Part shown: positions 35,675-49,782 of the stretch, one piece after another | Layout: every line of letters begins with the position of its first letter | Numbering within the stretch: the first letter of the stretch is position 1 | Assembly (NCBI GenBank): GCA_013397695.1 | Contig: VYZI01000074.1 | Coordinates: 1,425,143 to 1,489,142, forward strand | Direction: 5' to 3' | Source of the DNA: Centropus unirufus | Lineage: Eukaryota; Chordata; Aves; Cuculiformes; Centropidae | Length of the DNA stretch: 64,000 nt | The notes under the pieces: generated by a model | The model's database searches: none | What the model was told of the DNA's origin: nothing | Seen by the model: the letters and a program-made list of their open reading frames with translations, nothing else | Made by a program: the position numbers and the translations under genes

Positions 35675-36994
35675 GTGAGTACTTCCATTTTTTATTGCTT
35701 TTATCATTAGTTCTTATTGATTCTCTTTTCCATTTTAATCCTATTTGTATAAGCAAGAGGTTCAAAGTGAATTTAAACACAAAAAGTGTTTGGGTATTTT
35801 ATAACTCGATAATAAGCAATGAATCAGAATTAAGATTGAGAGCAGCCTTGTAGTAGATGTTTATTTATTTATCACCTGCTCAAGAAAAGATGTTCGGGTT
35901 GGAACAGCCCATCAAACACAGTTGGAAAATTTCTAGAGCATGTTTGAACTATCTGGGAAATGAAATGGAGAGGGGATGGAGAAGTTGGCCTGTAAGTGGG
36001 GTATTTGTTACCAGAGCATCACAGGGCCCCTTGTTAGGCTGCTCTAGCACCTCTTTCTCAAATTTCTCTTTGAAACCAGGCAACTGCTCCTCTATTAAGC
36101 ACTCAGTGGCAGGCTCCCCTCTTTTCCCTGGCTGTAGCACAAATATGTGATAAAGAAATACGTTGTGGGAGCCATGGAAAAGGAGAAGCCTTTGTTGACA
36201 GCTGGGAATGAAGGCTTTGTGGTCCTAAAAGTGAGCTCTTAAGTGGTACAGAAAATGAAAAGTTGTCTTTAAAGCAGATTTCAAATATGGTAAAGGTTTG
36301 AATGTCACAAGAGGGCTCTTGTTTTTAGATTTATTTTTTTTTTGGTATTTTTTTCCCCTCAAGAGTTGTGATTTTTATGTGGAATTGGAAGTAGGGGTCT
36401 ATGGCAGCATCTCCTACTGAAGTTTATTTGAAGAACTAACCTTGACAATGTGTTCCTGTCTTGGCCGTCATTAAGAAATAAATTTTCTGGTGATTTCCCT
36501 GATAAAACCAGTATTGGTAAACCCCGCTGTCCAGACTTGAGCTTGAGTAGGCTCCTTTGGTATTCTCGGAAGTGTAGTCATACTGTGACTTAGGACAGCT
36601 ATTTTTATAGGAAAAATTTGTGGGGAATACATGTTAGATTAGGAATAGGAATTTTTTTTTGACTCATTTTAATTCTGCATCTTGATGATCTTTAACGTTT
36701 TCTGCAAAGTAGATACTAGTTTCCTGGATCCCTCCTATGAGCAGGACTTTTCAGTAAGCTAAAATTCTTTGTAGTTTTCTGAAATATCTGATCTTCTATA
36801 ACCACTCTTGGCGGCTCATTTTGTCTTTACCTTTTCTTACCTGTTCCTTTGGCTGTGGTTCCATGTTTACCTTCATGTCTTTCCTTGTCTCGGCTCTCAC
36901 TTTGTGTCTAACCTACCATTCCCTGCTGTTACTCTCTTTTTGACAAAAGCACTTGATGCATGATATCCTTCCTCATCCTGAAATTCAGTGACGT

Positions 36995-38072
36995 GATGGA
37001 TTTGACAGATAGACCCCTGTGGTGAATAAGGGATTGGCTGGATTTTTTGGCAACTCTTCAAGAATTGTAGTAAAGGGCTCAATGTCCATGTGGACACCAG
37101 TGAAGAGTGGCGTTCCTCCCTGGTGCAAAGACCAACCCCTGCTGTTTAACGTCTTCATCGGTGACATAGACAGTGAGATCAAGTGCCCCCTCAGTGAGTT
37201 TTTCGATGATCCCAAGCTTTGTGGCATAGTGGACATACTGGAGGGAAGGGATGCCATCCAGAGGAACCTTGACTGGCTTGACAGGTGGGCCTGTGTGAGC
37301 CTCGTGAAGTTAAACAAGGCCAAGTGCAATGCCCTGACCTGGGAATCCCCAGCACAAATGCAGGTTGGGTGGAGAATGGATTGTGAGCAACCTGGAGGAG
37401 AAGCATGTGGGGGTGTTGGTGGATGAGAAGCGCGGCATGAATTGGCAATGTGCACTTGCAGCCTGGAAAGCCAGCTGTATCCTGGGCGGCATCAAAAGAA
37501 GCATGGCCAGCAGGTCAAGGGCGGTGAATCTTTCCCTGCTCTTGGGAGGCGTCTGGCGTAGTGTGTTGAGTTCTGGGACCCACAACATGAGGAGGATGTG
37601 GACCTGTGGAGTGAGTCCAGAGGAGGGCTGCAAAGATGATGAGAGGGCTGGAGCACCTCTGCTGTGAAGACTGCCTGAGGGAGTTGGGATTGTTCGGGCT
37701 GGCGAAGAGAAGGGTCTGGGGAGACCTTAGAACAGCCTTCCAGTACTTTATGGGGACCCACAGGAAAGCTGGGGAGGAACATTTTACAAAGGCACTTAGT
37801 AATAGGAGGAGGGGCAATGGTTTTGAGCTGAAAGAGAGCAGAATTAGATTAGATATTAGGAAGGAACTCTACTGTGAGGGTGGTGAGGCACTGGCCCAGG
37901 TTGCCCAGGGAAGCTGTGGATGCCTCCTCCCTGGAAGTGTTTAATACCAGGTTGGATGGGGCTTTGAGCAGCCTGGTCTGATGGAAGGTGTCCCTGCCCA
38001 TGGCTGGGGCGTTGGAACTGGATGGACTTTGAGGTCCTTTCCAACCCAAACCATTCAGTGTTTCTGTGAAGT
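36995..38072 (+). mobile_element. CR1 LINE, longest copy here, with remains of reverse transcriptase
   Basis: About 1.08 kb of CR1 in sense orientation, starting near the gtggtgaataagggattggc block and ending at ccaacccaaaccattcagtg plus a decayed tail. The frame at 37019-37426 keeps the palm region of the CR1 ORF2 reverse transcriptase: SGVP, LLFNVFIGDID, then SEFFDDPKLC, where intact CR1 copies have an xADD catalytic motif, so here it reads FFDD. It continues with the RDAIQRNLDWL segment. Farther on the frame is broken, with small deletions at about 37380-37400 and 37535-37600. The rest of the ORF2 C-terminal part appears at 37636-37944. It is a dead copy. Confidence 0.95.
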
Positions 38073-41000
38073 GTAAGGTGAGAAGTATACAGCCTCCTCA
38101 GTCTGGGATATGCATATATTGCTGCAGCAAAATAACGCGTCTCAAAAGTCAGAATTATTGTAGAGAAACATTTTTGAGGTGGAGGGCAGGGAACATATAG
38201 TTCTGGTCAAATATCCAGACTTAACATGAGGAATCCCACTTGATTCTTGATGATCGGGGGGTTTTTAGAGGGTTGTTAAGGTTTGGAACTAGTCTGCTTT
38301 TGAGCAAGACTGTAAATGCTTTAAATCTTGTTTTTTGTTTTGAAGTTTTTTGTGTTTATTTGGTTTTTTTTAAATGCTCTGGAAATGAAAGGAATTAGTT
38401 ACTACATAATACTATTTCATGTCAAGGACAAATTAAGATAATGTTATCAGTATGAGTACAAGCAGGGCTTCAGCTGCAAGAAGCCATTATGGTCCTACTA
38501 CCAAGATCAAAAAGCACAGCAGTTTTTAGGTTAATTTTAGAAGCTTAATTACAAAAGTGGGCACCTGAAGGTGTTTGACTTGGCAAGAACTGATGAACAG
38601 AGTTTTATCACCAAAAGAGGTAAATCTATTATAAACTTGTAATTGGCAAGAAAAAATAAGTTCATTTTTAAGTTGTGCAAGTTAGATTTATGTAAATTCT
38701 CCTAGTAGAGCTTCAAATCAAATGAATATGCAAAGCAATAGTCCTGCTTAAAAATGAAACATTCCCCGACCTTCTGAAACAAACACTCCCCAGCCTAAGA
38801 CTCCCCCCCACCCCTCCAAAAACCTGACAGACAGCCTATGAGGTGCTCTGGAATTCCACGTTGCTCCTTTGGATCATGGAAGTGGTTGTGTTGTCTGAAG
38901 GTGGGTGGTGGAGAGGCTGTACTCGCTGCCCTTCACGTGAGCGAGGAGATCCAGTGTGGCCCCATCTCACCCTCCACCGCGACTCGGTGTACTCTGCAGG
39001 CAGAGTTACGACAGCAGCTGGAGGAACGGGAATACAAACCCCACTGGTGAATCCCTTCGCTCAGGCAAACCTGATGTTTTAGTCAGGTCTAGTGACCTTG
39101 AGATATTTTCAGCTATTTTTCCTCAAATACTCAACCTGTTTTGCCTGTGGACTCTGGGATGCTAGCAAAGTCTGACCAAGTTCTCTGGCTTTGTTGGAAT
39201 ATTACTCCTGAACCATTGCATTCACAAATTCCACGTCAAGCTCCAAGGACTTCTGTGCACTATTTATTAATACTACCGAGAGTTTGTGTGTTAAATTGAC
39301 CAGCGCTAACACAAAGATACGGAAGTTAGTACTAAAATAAGGTAACGTGTAGTTTTTCAGAATGCACCATGTATTTATAATTAGCGATATAGGTCAACAT
39401 GCACCCCTCCAGAAGATTCTAAAGAGTACTGTGAAAGCTGTTAACATCTATCCAGAAAAACAATGGTATTAAATTTTCACAGCAAAATAACGTCCTGTTA
39501 TTAAAATTGTCCAAATATCATATGCTATAATATAACTTTTGAACCATTCTCTGTGTAATTGGCCAGCAGTATTATCTTGCTTCAGAACTGTGATGTACTC
39601 CGTTCTTGTATTTATTTGAGTTCTTCATTATCTTGGTTTTAGGGGGCAAAGTAGTGTTAATATTTGTGTTTGCAAAGATAGCAGTGAATTCAGGGCAACC
39701 CGATCTCTGTTCTCTGATGTGTTTCTCTGGCTTTTAACAAGGTCACATATAAGACTGATACCCAAATAAGCTCAGAATGCTTAGCGTGGGTTCTCTGTGT
39801 CAAGTTAACCAAATCCCATGACCACTGTTGTCTTTTATAAGCAGAAATTGTGAGAGGGGAGGTTTTATTCTTAAAGCTGTATGCTTAAAGTTTCAGCCTA
39901 AAACCCAAAGTTCCCAAACTATAAATAGTTGTGTTCAGTTTTTTCCTTGCAGCTCTGGCTTTTGAGGAGTGTTTAAAGAGACCAGTGTCAATTTGAGATT
40001 TAAGAGAAGCAGCAGTCTGCTAGAAACAGATCAGCTGGGAGTAAAAGGAACGGTTGGCATTTTATGTACAATGCTATTATTCTGGGAGAACATCATGGAA
40101 TCACGAAGCTGAGTGTCTCAGTACATCAAGGGATCTTTCTTCAGACATAGTTACTGACTCAGAGGAGGTAAGGAAGTCACCTTAAACAAGGATAACGGGT
40201 TCATCAGGAGAGTATTGTATCAGGGACTTAAGAATTGGTAAAGGGTATAGAAAAGAAAAAAGAAGGGTAGTTACAGAGCAAAATGAGAGAAAGTGAGCAG
40301 GCAAAGACCTACCTTTTACAAATTTTAATCCACGTTGTTATCAGTGGGGCTTATTATACTTAGCTTTTTGATTTTGCTGTGGAATAGACTACAGCGGCCT
40401 TCTAGATAAAATGAAAGAATCTAAGAAATTAGGCTGATTGAAATATGAAGTGTGTATTCAGCTTTAGATATCTACCCAGGAAAACTCTTAGGAAGAAGGA
40501 AAAACAATAACTGAGTTTCATTGACTGGGAGAGACCTATACTGGAGTTCTTAGGGAAAACATGGTAATGATCTGTCTTGACTGTCCCTTCCCATGACAGA
40601 TTTTGTGTTGAATTCTGATGTTTATCACCCGTAGCTGCTGAAAAAGTCAGGTCTTCAGGGGTGCTGAAGAAAATCTTTGATTTCGTCTCTTTTAGTCATT
40701 CTTTCTGTGGCATATAGTTCCTAGAAGCTTGTGGTTACGCATCCCATTGTGTCACAAGAGATGCCTGTGTCAGGAAAAAGAAATGATTCCTCAGCAGATT
40801 TAAATGAGATTAGTTTTTTTTAATTGTTATTTTCTTCAGTCTGAGTCATGATGGTGATTATTAATAGCAACTCAAAATATGACATTGCTGTCTCGCTGCT
40901 TCCATCTCCCATGCTAAAATCAAATTTTTGAAAGGAAAGGAAGCTATGGGCTAGTGAAATAAGCCAGCCTTTTGACCTCAACTTTTTAAGGAAACAGAGC

Positions 41001-41289
41001 AATCCTTGATTTTTTCTTTTCTGCTTCGCTTTGCTCTTTATACAAAGGGCAGTTCCAAGAATACAGAATCATGTCGCAAAGCCCATTTTGAGTGGATGCG
41101 TGCATGTACATTAATAAAGGAAATTTCAAAGGGTAGGATCCTGCTACTGACAGTTGGAAGGAGTTAAAAACTTAAGTTAAAATTAAGTAAAGTGATCGGT
41201 CCCTGGCATAGTTTTGGCCCCGGCTGGCTACCGTGCTCTTGAGCAGTTCTCAGGGAACATTCTTATCAATTGTTCTGAAATGTCATCAG

Positions 41290-41384
41290 TGTCCATCAGG
41301 GGCTGGAGAACAAGTCTGATGAGGAGCGACGGAGGGAACTGGGGTTGTTCAGCCTGGAGAAGAGGAGCCTGAGGGGAGTCACTT
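41290..41384 (+). mobile_element. CR1 LINE, internal fragment without the 3' tail
   Basis: About 95 bases (gggctggagaacaagtctga, tgaggagcgacggagggaac, ttcagcctggagaagaggag) match the internal CR1 segment also present at 53870-53945. The 3' end and octamer tail are missing, so it is either a broken copy or has a rearranged right edge. Confidence 0.8.
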
Positions 41385-42254
41385 TTGGCATGTGAAGGGT
41401 TTCTTGAAGTAGAGATCAGTTGTAACACTGTTTATTACAACCTAGATGGATTCTTTTAAATATAAGATTAATCTTTTTCTTATTGAAAAGTGTCAAAGTA
41501 TTCCTTAAAAAAACATGTATTTATTTAGCCTTTAATGTTCCAATTGAGGGGTTTTTGGCCACACTTCAGTCATTGGTTGTGTAGGCTCTGCACAAATGAA
41601 AATCTGGATTTTTCATATTCCTACGAACATAAAAGGCTAATGGCATCCAACATTCCTGTGGTGTTTAGTCTTAATGAGTACGGGGCTCAATCCTTGTTGC
41701 TTTTCAGCTTCCGGACTTGTGCCTGTATGTAGTTGAGTTCACAGCACTACCTCTTTCACCTGAATAGTGAAGTTCAGATGTGGTGGGTAATTGTAGTGTA
41801 ACAGAGGCAGCTGGCAATAGAACAGTTAAAAGTCTCAGGAGAAAACACAAGTCAATTGAAATCCCTGTTCAGCTCTTCCTGACAAACGTTGAGAGGCTTT
41901 TTTTAGATCATATTGAAGAGCTATGTGTAGACGTATAGACGCTCAACTTAAGCAACTATTTTTTTTCCCTAATTAAGTAATAAAAAGTAACACTAGCATA
42001 ATGTAGGATCTAATTAATGCATTCTTAGCAAAGATGCTGAAAATGAATAGTACTTTCCTTTTTCTTTCTAACCCTGGCCTTTAAATTTTTAAACTCTAGC
42101 CAAGTTTTCAGGAGACCAGATTGCAATGGTAAGAATAGACTGAATGCTTGAAAAAAGAATAATTATTTTAATGTTGAGAAGGGAGATAGAATTTTGATTA
42201 AATTCCCTAATATTCTGTGTGTTAAATGAAGTCAAGATCAAGATTTCTTTACTT

Positions 42255-42272
42255 GTCGTTATGCATAACGAC
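42255..42272. repeat. Perfect 18-base palindrome
   Basis: The sequence gtcgttatgcataacgac equals its own reverse complement. Its core ttatgcataa resembles binding sites of POU and of C/EBP or PAR bZIP dimers, but no factor can be assigned from sequence alone. Confidence 0.65.
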
Positions 42273-44436
42273 GCTGTAGCTATGAGATAAAATTTGTCAT
42301 GGTAAACAGATATGCTGTTCCTAAATCCTGCCCACAGCCAATGTGCTCACTGAATTCATGCATGAAATTTTTTTGTTTTAAATCCCTGTAAAGTATTACC
42401 ATGCCTGACTTCGCTGTTACAAATCTCATTTTCAAGTGATGTAGATCTCACAGTACATGCTGTCTCTCATTTATCAGCTTATTAACCTTATCTTAAAAAT
42501 GTACTGTGCAGATTTGGAGGGCACAATGCAAAGATGCAAGTGTTTAATTACATCTTTTCTGTTTACGATTGCACCTGGCTGCCAGTTGCCCTTCCAGACT
42601 TACTTTTAGTTTAGTTGAGGTTATTTCTCAAATAGTCCCACCTCAAAATACAGATTTTAAATGCTTTCATCACCAATAATACTCTGCAACAGGAGGATGC
42701 TGTGCATGTGTTTGCTCTTTTATTTATTGTGGAGACCTAAGTAACAAGGACCCAGATGTTTGCAGCGGTGCTCTTACTGTGTGCTATGTTCTCAGAATCT
42801 CTATCCCTTTGTTCTGTCGTGGCTTAGAGGTGTCCCGTAAATAAAATACAGAGCGTCCACTCATTTATGTCTCGCTTTGCTTTCTGGTGGCACACTGGGA
42901 AAAGTTCATTAAGACACTTCCTCCTCATCCTCCAGTTTTTCTAATGCAGTTTATTGAGAGAAGGGGCTGCTTGGCTGAGTGATGTGTTTTGGTATTTTTT
43001 AAGGTTTTAATTAAGGGTTTTAATTTTTTAGTATTTTGTAAATGCCTTCTTTAGCATTACAGAATGGGGTGGGCAACAAGTGATGGGCCAGGAGAGCTTG
43101 TGAGATGAAGAATTGACACGGTAAGGGAGTGATGCTGCTAAAGCTTTGGGGTCTGTGCAGATAAATAAACGGGAATGCATCTCAGCTAGTTGTCTTTTTC
43201 AATGTTTCTCTTGTTTGATTCCCTTTCCCTGTTCACTGTCTTTTATTCATATTTGAAAAACTTGCTTGTGTCCGAGCAGCAAAATTTGCAAATCTCCATA
43301 CCTGTCCTGTGAACTTCCAAATAGACAATTTGTATTTTTCTTTCCTGTCTCTCTTTGTGCTTGAAGAAAGAGCATACGCAACTGAAAAGCAGCTTTTTAA
43401 TGCATTTTTGCATCCCACTTTAAAACTCTCTTGCTCTGATGCCTACAGAAAGTGAATTATTACCGAAGAGGAGTAATTAGTACCTTCTGAGCAGTATATC
43501 TTTGTTGGGTTTGTGTTCTTAGTTTTATGGTTTTAGGTCTAATAGGTGGTTGTTTTGGGGGAGCACTCTGCCGCTTGGTAGTTAGTTTGAAGGTTGACTG
43601 TTCTACTCGCTTGTTAGATTCTGTGAAAAATAAATCCCATTTCTTCCTTTCCCTTGCATCTCTGAGTTAGATCCTCCTTTCCCCAACCCAGGGAGCACTA
43701 GGGATCGTAGTGAAGGTGGTTTGATTTCCCCATTTTCCAAAGTACCACAGGGTTAATGGATTATTGTATTAAAGCAAGGGGAACCGTTTCTATGACGAGT
43801 CACTGTGAATTAGTGATAGAAAGGGACCCGAGAGTGTGAGGAGAGTAGAAGCAGAAAGAGAAAATACTTCCTGGATCATCTAGTGTCTGTTGAAAAAGGC
43901 GAGGATGCCTCCATACTATATCCAACAAAAAGGGGTAGGAAAAATAATCAGAAGAAACAAAAGCAGTGAAGCCCAATTTGATTTTGCAGATAGCCTAAAT
44001 TATTTAAATCTATATTCCTCTGGGAGAACCAATTGCTCTCTTTTTGTGTGTAAATATCTGATGGTGATGGTGATGGTGAATCGATTTTATAGTTATGGGT
44101 TATTAGAATTATGACTTTTACTTTTGTAATTAAAATGCAAAGTCCATCTACTTCTCAGATTACTTGAGGCTAGGCAGCCGGTCTAGACAGAACATAATTC
44201 CTTTTGGTTTTAATCATTTACATCCCAGTAAAATCCCCTTATTGAGTTCTGTTTTTGAAGGCTCAGAAGGATTTATAAGGATTATAAAGATCCTAAATGA
44301 AGCCACTGTACACGCAATCAAACAATGAGTTGGCCTGAGTTGTCGGCGCTCCCGAAATAACAGCTCCTAAGCTTTCAGTGCCTCACTGGAGCTTTGTTCT
44401 TTAAAGAGAGGGCTTAGGTGTTCATCCAGGGTGGAA

Positions 44437-44484
44437 GCCCCTTTCCATGTGCCTGCTGCTGCCCCTTTCCATGTGCCTGCTGCT
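44437..44484. repeat. Exact tandem duplication of a 24-base unit
   Basis: The 24 bases that begin gcccctttccatgtgcctgc are present at 44437-44460 and again, without a difference, at 44461-44484. The identity of the copies suggests a recent duplication that may vary in number between individuals. Confidence 0.85.
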
Positions 44485-47400
44485 TCACGGCACAGCGTTA
44501 GGTGTGAGGATCCCGATTCAGTCCCTTCAGCTGGTGGTAAATGTTCCGCCTCCCACGCATTACCTTTACACTGGTGAAACAAGCTCCTCACCCACCGGCA
44601 GTTTGGAAATTTTATGCTTTTCATCCTGAACCTCTGCTCTGTTGCGAGCAGCCCCGAGGAGGAGAGGAGCGAGGAAGGGAGCGATGTTTGTAGTACAATC
44701 TACTTTTTTTGGTTTGATCTTATCTGCTTAGTCACAGTTTTGACAGTCCCGCTGTTTTGTTCAAGTTATGTTTGCTCATAAAACAGAAGTGTGGAGCTGG
44801 ATTTCTATGTTCTTTTAGGCCTTGATGTTTATGCATGGGCTACAGGCTCCTTTCCTTTGTTGATTCATACATATTTGAATTTATTTTCAGTGATTATTTG
44901 TGTTTCCTTTAAAAAAAATTAATAGGTGTCTTAGGCAATCTTTTAAGTAGGTCTGATTCCTCAAACCATTTTCATGCTGAGGTAAATCAAAGTGATATTC
45001 CTTTTTTTGAGTTGACAACATATAAATAGTAATTACATTCTTGCAGCACGTTGGTTGAATAGTTACAATTGAAACAGTATTTCACATTCTGTACCTCGTT
45101 GATGACAAGATAAATTTTGGAAACCATTTTGAAACTGCTAAATTCCTTGCCATTGCAATGTCTCTTTTGGATATTTGAGTGATAAAGTTAGAAAAAAAAA
45201 AAAGAACATTTTAAAAATTATTTTTAGATTATAATGGTTGTCCTGCCTTTTGCCTTTTAGAAATTAAAAACTTAAGAGTCATAGCACTACAAAATTTTTA
45301 ATTTCTCTGAAGTTTTACTTTTAATACTGTTCTAAAAAGAAAATATCATTAGAAACGAAAAAAAAAAAACAAAACCAAACCACTTTTTGGATTCTATATT
45401 GTAATAATTTTATTTGGAGAAGGAAACAGGACCTTCAGATGGGTTTTACATAAAGCTATGTGTATAAAAAAAAAAAATAGCAGGATCTATAAAACCACAG
45501 TTGGAAGAAATAAATGCCAGACCATTAATATAAAATGCAAACTATTAGTCTGCACGGTCTTCAGAAGATGGGGGAACTAATAATGGGCTTTCGTTGGAAA
45601 TGCAGATGTCAGCTGTGGGTGCCTTGAATTGTCAATAATAACGTTAACCACAGGGTAGAACATCAGCCTGGGCTTATTCTTTATTCTCTCAAAATCGTTA
45701 AAGCTAAGACAGTTGTGACATGTGTTCTGCCATGGCTCAATAAGGGAAGATGTGCGTGGACCGCGTGTGTGCTGAATTATTCATGCCTAAGGTACCGCTC
45801 TGGGGAAGCAAACGGAGCGTGCTTTGCTGGCAGGTAGGCTTTGAACTGTATCTCAGGGAGGAAGGGCATAAATATTCTCAGTTTATCCTGGGCCAAGCTA
45901 GTTATCAGCTGTCTACACAGGCCCCGGCATTATTTTTCTCTTTGCTCTAACTGCATTGAGCCCAAGCCAGATAAGCATCGAATTCTGAGAGAAAGTACTT
46001 TTATGGGATTTAGCACTGATAGGCTGCATTTTGTTATCTGCCCAGCATCCATCCGGGGAAGGGCTTTCCATGGAAGCTCACGGAACGCGCTGAGCTGCAG
46101 CCACGAGGTCAACCTCAGAGGCAGGGGAAGGGAGACTGAAACCTGGAGGCCGATGGTACCTTCTCAGGGGAACCTTCCTCCTTGCACTAGAAATCCCATT
46201 GTTCTCTTACACCCGTCTAGTCAGTTGCTGCTGTCTTCCTGCATTTAGTGACCTGGGATTTGACTTACGTCCCAGCCTGTATCAGGATGAGGTTGTGACG
46301 TCAGCATCGAGGTCTCTGGGAACCAGGTGGAGGGCAGGTGAAGAGCAAATTCAGTCTCTCAGCACCCATATGAAGAAATGGTATTGGGACTGTGATTTTT
46401 TTCATTTTTTTTATCTCCTTTCAGCAAATAAATTGCCCTTCCCCTCCCCGTTAAGACAGTGGGCATTAAATCAGCCACAGACCCTGTTTTTTAGTATTTT
46501 TAAACACGAATGTATTTTTGTGATACCCTACATTGGGTTCTTAGGTGACCCATTGTGTATGGGTGCTACTGAGAAGTTAATTTGAGGTAATGCAAGTTTA
46601 AATTTAGAAATGTTCGGTCCTGGGTAGATTGCAAAGCTCAATAGAAATCTCATTTTAGGGTTTGAGGATGTCTGGAGGATTGTGTCTAAAATCAAAACCA
46701 TATTTTACAATGTCACGTCTATTGCGAGCCCACTTCATGCTGTGACCTCTTCGTGCAATGCACAAAGTCTCAACAGGTGAAGGGAATTCAGCTGCTCAAG
46801 GAAAACGTGTGGATTCAAGGGGTGGCCTCTCTCTTGAGGTTTGTCTAAACAATATCTTGCTTTAGGATACATTTTAATTACAGTGAGAGGTAAGTTTTAC
46901 TTTCTAGCAGCGACAGGAAACACATGCTACTTGTCATGCACTCCAGTAGACGCTTTTAGGCAGTGGTGACCCTCATCCTTCCCAGACAAATAAAAACCTT
47001 GCAGATTTAAATAAAATCTCAAACATCTGAATGCTTAAATTAATAAAACCTCAATATGGCCTGGAAACATATTAGTATTTGATGCCTGGGTTTAGATTAT
47101 ACACGCATTGGTATCTTGTTTTTAGACAGCTTTTAAATGTGTGCTTCATGCTAAGTAATATCTTCCTGTTTTTGTCAAGGTCTGCAAATTACTTATTGCA
47201 GCCTACGTTACCCTCCTACTTAACTTGCTGAAATCTAGGATTTTACCACTCAAAGGTTTTGGGTCTGTATGGGAGAAATACATTGTATATTAGCTACTTT
47301 TTTTTTTGTAATTATGGCAAGTGTCTAATAACCAAGACAAGTCCCTCCTCCTCCTCCGATATTGCTTTTATGCTCTGTGTCCTTGATTTAAATTCAATGT

Positions 47401-49782
47401 TGTGTTAATTTTCTTAGGGCTGCAGCCATGTGCTTTTGTGAGAACGAAGTACTTTTTAGCTCCTTGGTTTACTTGGCTGGTGAAGTTGTTCAGCAGCATT
47501 ATCCACCTTTTCCCATCTCATATAAGCTTATGTCATCCCAGCTCTGACCTTTGTGTGATGGAACCTAGTGGTAATTTACCCTTCTGTTTAACAAGCTTTG
47601 AACTAAAAATACGTGATTGGCAGAACTGCAGGAAATAATTAGTTCCAAGTAGACGGGGGAATTGAAAGGGTTATTGAAAGGAAAAGTGATTCAACTGTTT
47701 ATGGCACATACGAAGTCATGGCAGCATTTTATTTCAATTCCTGAACAGTTAAATTTCAGTTACTATGCAAAAGCATTTTGGTATGATAAAGAAGCTCCCT
47801 AAATAACTACTGCTTTTTGGAAGCTCAAATATTTGAAACATTTATTAGTTCATTTCTCTGTCAGACCTACACATAAAATGTGGCTGAGCGGAACATCAAT
47901 TGTAGGGAACAGAGGTTTTGTTCTACCTCTTGCCGAAATCTGCCAAGTGAGCAGTTTATAGTGTTCTTTGCAATAATAAAAAAATATGTGCGCATCTCCC
48001 AGGAACGAATTCCTCAATCAGCTTTTGTTTCAGAGGTCAGGATGTGTTTTCTGTGTTTCAATTAGATACACAAACCAGAACAAGCTCGATTTCTGTATTG
48101 ATGAATTCTGAGGCATGTTGTGCATGGGTAAAGACAGCAAGGTACTCCAGAAGTTTGTCTGTGGCACTTGGGAATCTGTAGATCACACAGCTGGATTCTG
48201 TGACAAATGAATAAACATCTCCTGCCTCTCTCCTGCTCCTTGGATTTTTTCATACCCTAATTTTTCATTCATTTGAATGGTTCCTTATCGGTAACAGCTT
48301 TGTGTGTGAAAGGAAGGCAAGGCTGAAGGCAGGGCTAAAAGCCAGATAGACTTTCTTCTTCTTCACAAGCATGGATCAAGGACCGCCTCCGTGATGGTGG
48401 CTGTCCTGCCTCCCCTTGTACAGGTAGAAGCGGGGTCCTGAAAGAAGGTGGATGTGGATTACATGTGGTATGGGAGGAAACGCGTCGTTGTTAGAGCTGT
48501 TGCAGTGGACAACTGAGGACTTTTGGTAGAGATCTGCCAAAGAAACTAATGGTTGAACGCAAAGTAATGCCCCTTTGGGAGCACAAAATACAGAAGGTCC
48601 AGGTGAATGGCAGGATGAGTATGGGAAGATCTTGATTAAACTCGTGCTGGGCTAAAATGGACATTCTGTTTTTCTTCTAATGAAGATATCTGTTCAGATT
48701 GTCATTTATTTCCTTAGCATTCTTTCAGAACGATCAGTTCTGATTCTCTTTGCACGTTAAAGCAAGGCTCTGAAAAGTCTGGTTTTGAAGCCAAAGCTCT
48801 GTGAGCTTCTTCTCTGCGGACCGTGAAAGAGATGGCTTTTAAATATTACGTTTTCGGTGAATGGGGCGGCAAGATGAGGGACGACCTCATGGAAATAACT
48901 TCCGTATCGTATCTGGATGATCTGAGTTTTGTGCCATGTTGCTGTGAAGTGCCAGGCTGGATTGAAACTCCCTTCAGGATTTCTAAGTTTCCAGTTGTTT
49001 GTTTTCTCTTAGGGATACCCACAGCGTGCCCCCTCGCTATCTAATGCTCAAAATACAATAAACTCCCTCACGAGCCTTTCCTGATCTGACAAATGTGCAT
49101 GTTGAACGCTCACATTGCTCTGGTGCCACACACCAAATGTATAAAGAGAAATGTAAAGCTGCTGCTTTATGTCAGATCTCGAAAGGTCAGAGTGTGCTGC
49201 TGAGACTTAGAGAAGGGCTTTCACTGTATTTTTGTGACTGAGCCATCCCATGCCTTGCAGGTTTTTTTTGCAGCCACTTTTTATTGGCATGTTTTCCAAC
49301 TATGCTATATTTTTTCTCTTCTCTGTGGCAGAAAAGTGATCATTTAGGTAATTAATGCTTCTTTGAAGGCATCAGTAGAGTGCATTTAAAGCGAAGAGTG
49401 TACTTAACTATGTAAGTCGCATTGTTGTGTTGTCATGAAAAGTATTATGAGCAAAATGAGCTGAACTACTTCAGAGGAAAATTGCGTGGAAAAGTATGCC
49501 GGTTCTATATCCAAAGCTATAATTAGGGAATATTTAAATTATTTTGCTTAACTTTAAATGTATGTAGGTGTTTAACACATATATGCTTGAGAAGATGATT
49601 TTATCTTTCTATGAACTTTGATTTTATTAAGCCTGTTGCAGCCTGAGAGGCAAAAAACCATGTAGAGTTTGATAACATTTTTATATATCTGTATGATTCT
49701 AAATGTTGCGTTAGGGAAACTTATACCCTTTGGGTAATTTGCTAAGTGTTTGTTTTTAATACTGCTTTTTGTATCTCGGCAG

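Larger units (their letters stand above)
35675..49782 (+). other. RNGTT: RNGTT intron of about 14.1 kb
   Basis: The donor is GTGAGT and the acceptor CTCGGCAG ends at 49782. The intron contains one long CR1 copy (36995-38072), a short CR1 internal fragment (41290-41384), an 18-base perfect palindrome at 42255-42272, a 24-base exact tandem duplication at 44437-44484 and a short (GATGGT) run near 44060. The other stretches (35680-36990, 38080-41280, 41400-44400, 44500-49770) show nothing I can identify. Open frames of up to 135 codons near 45.8-46.6 kb have no recognisable product. Confidence 0.94.

Noticed and set aside
35857..36150. 97-codon frame on + near an exon, considered as an alternative exon
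   Set aside because: No acceptor and donor pair in phase with RNGTT, and no similarity to the capping enzyme.
37019..37426. 135-codon open frame on +
   Set aside because: It is CR1 reverse-transcriptase remains. The overlapping minus-strand frames of up to 156 codons are its antisense shadows.
45841..46585. Frames of 135 and 128 codons on +
   Set aside because: No similarity to any family I know, they overlap each other in different frames, and they have no splice or promoter context.
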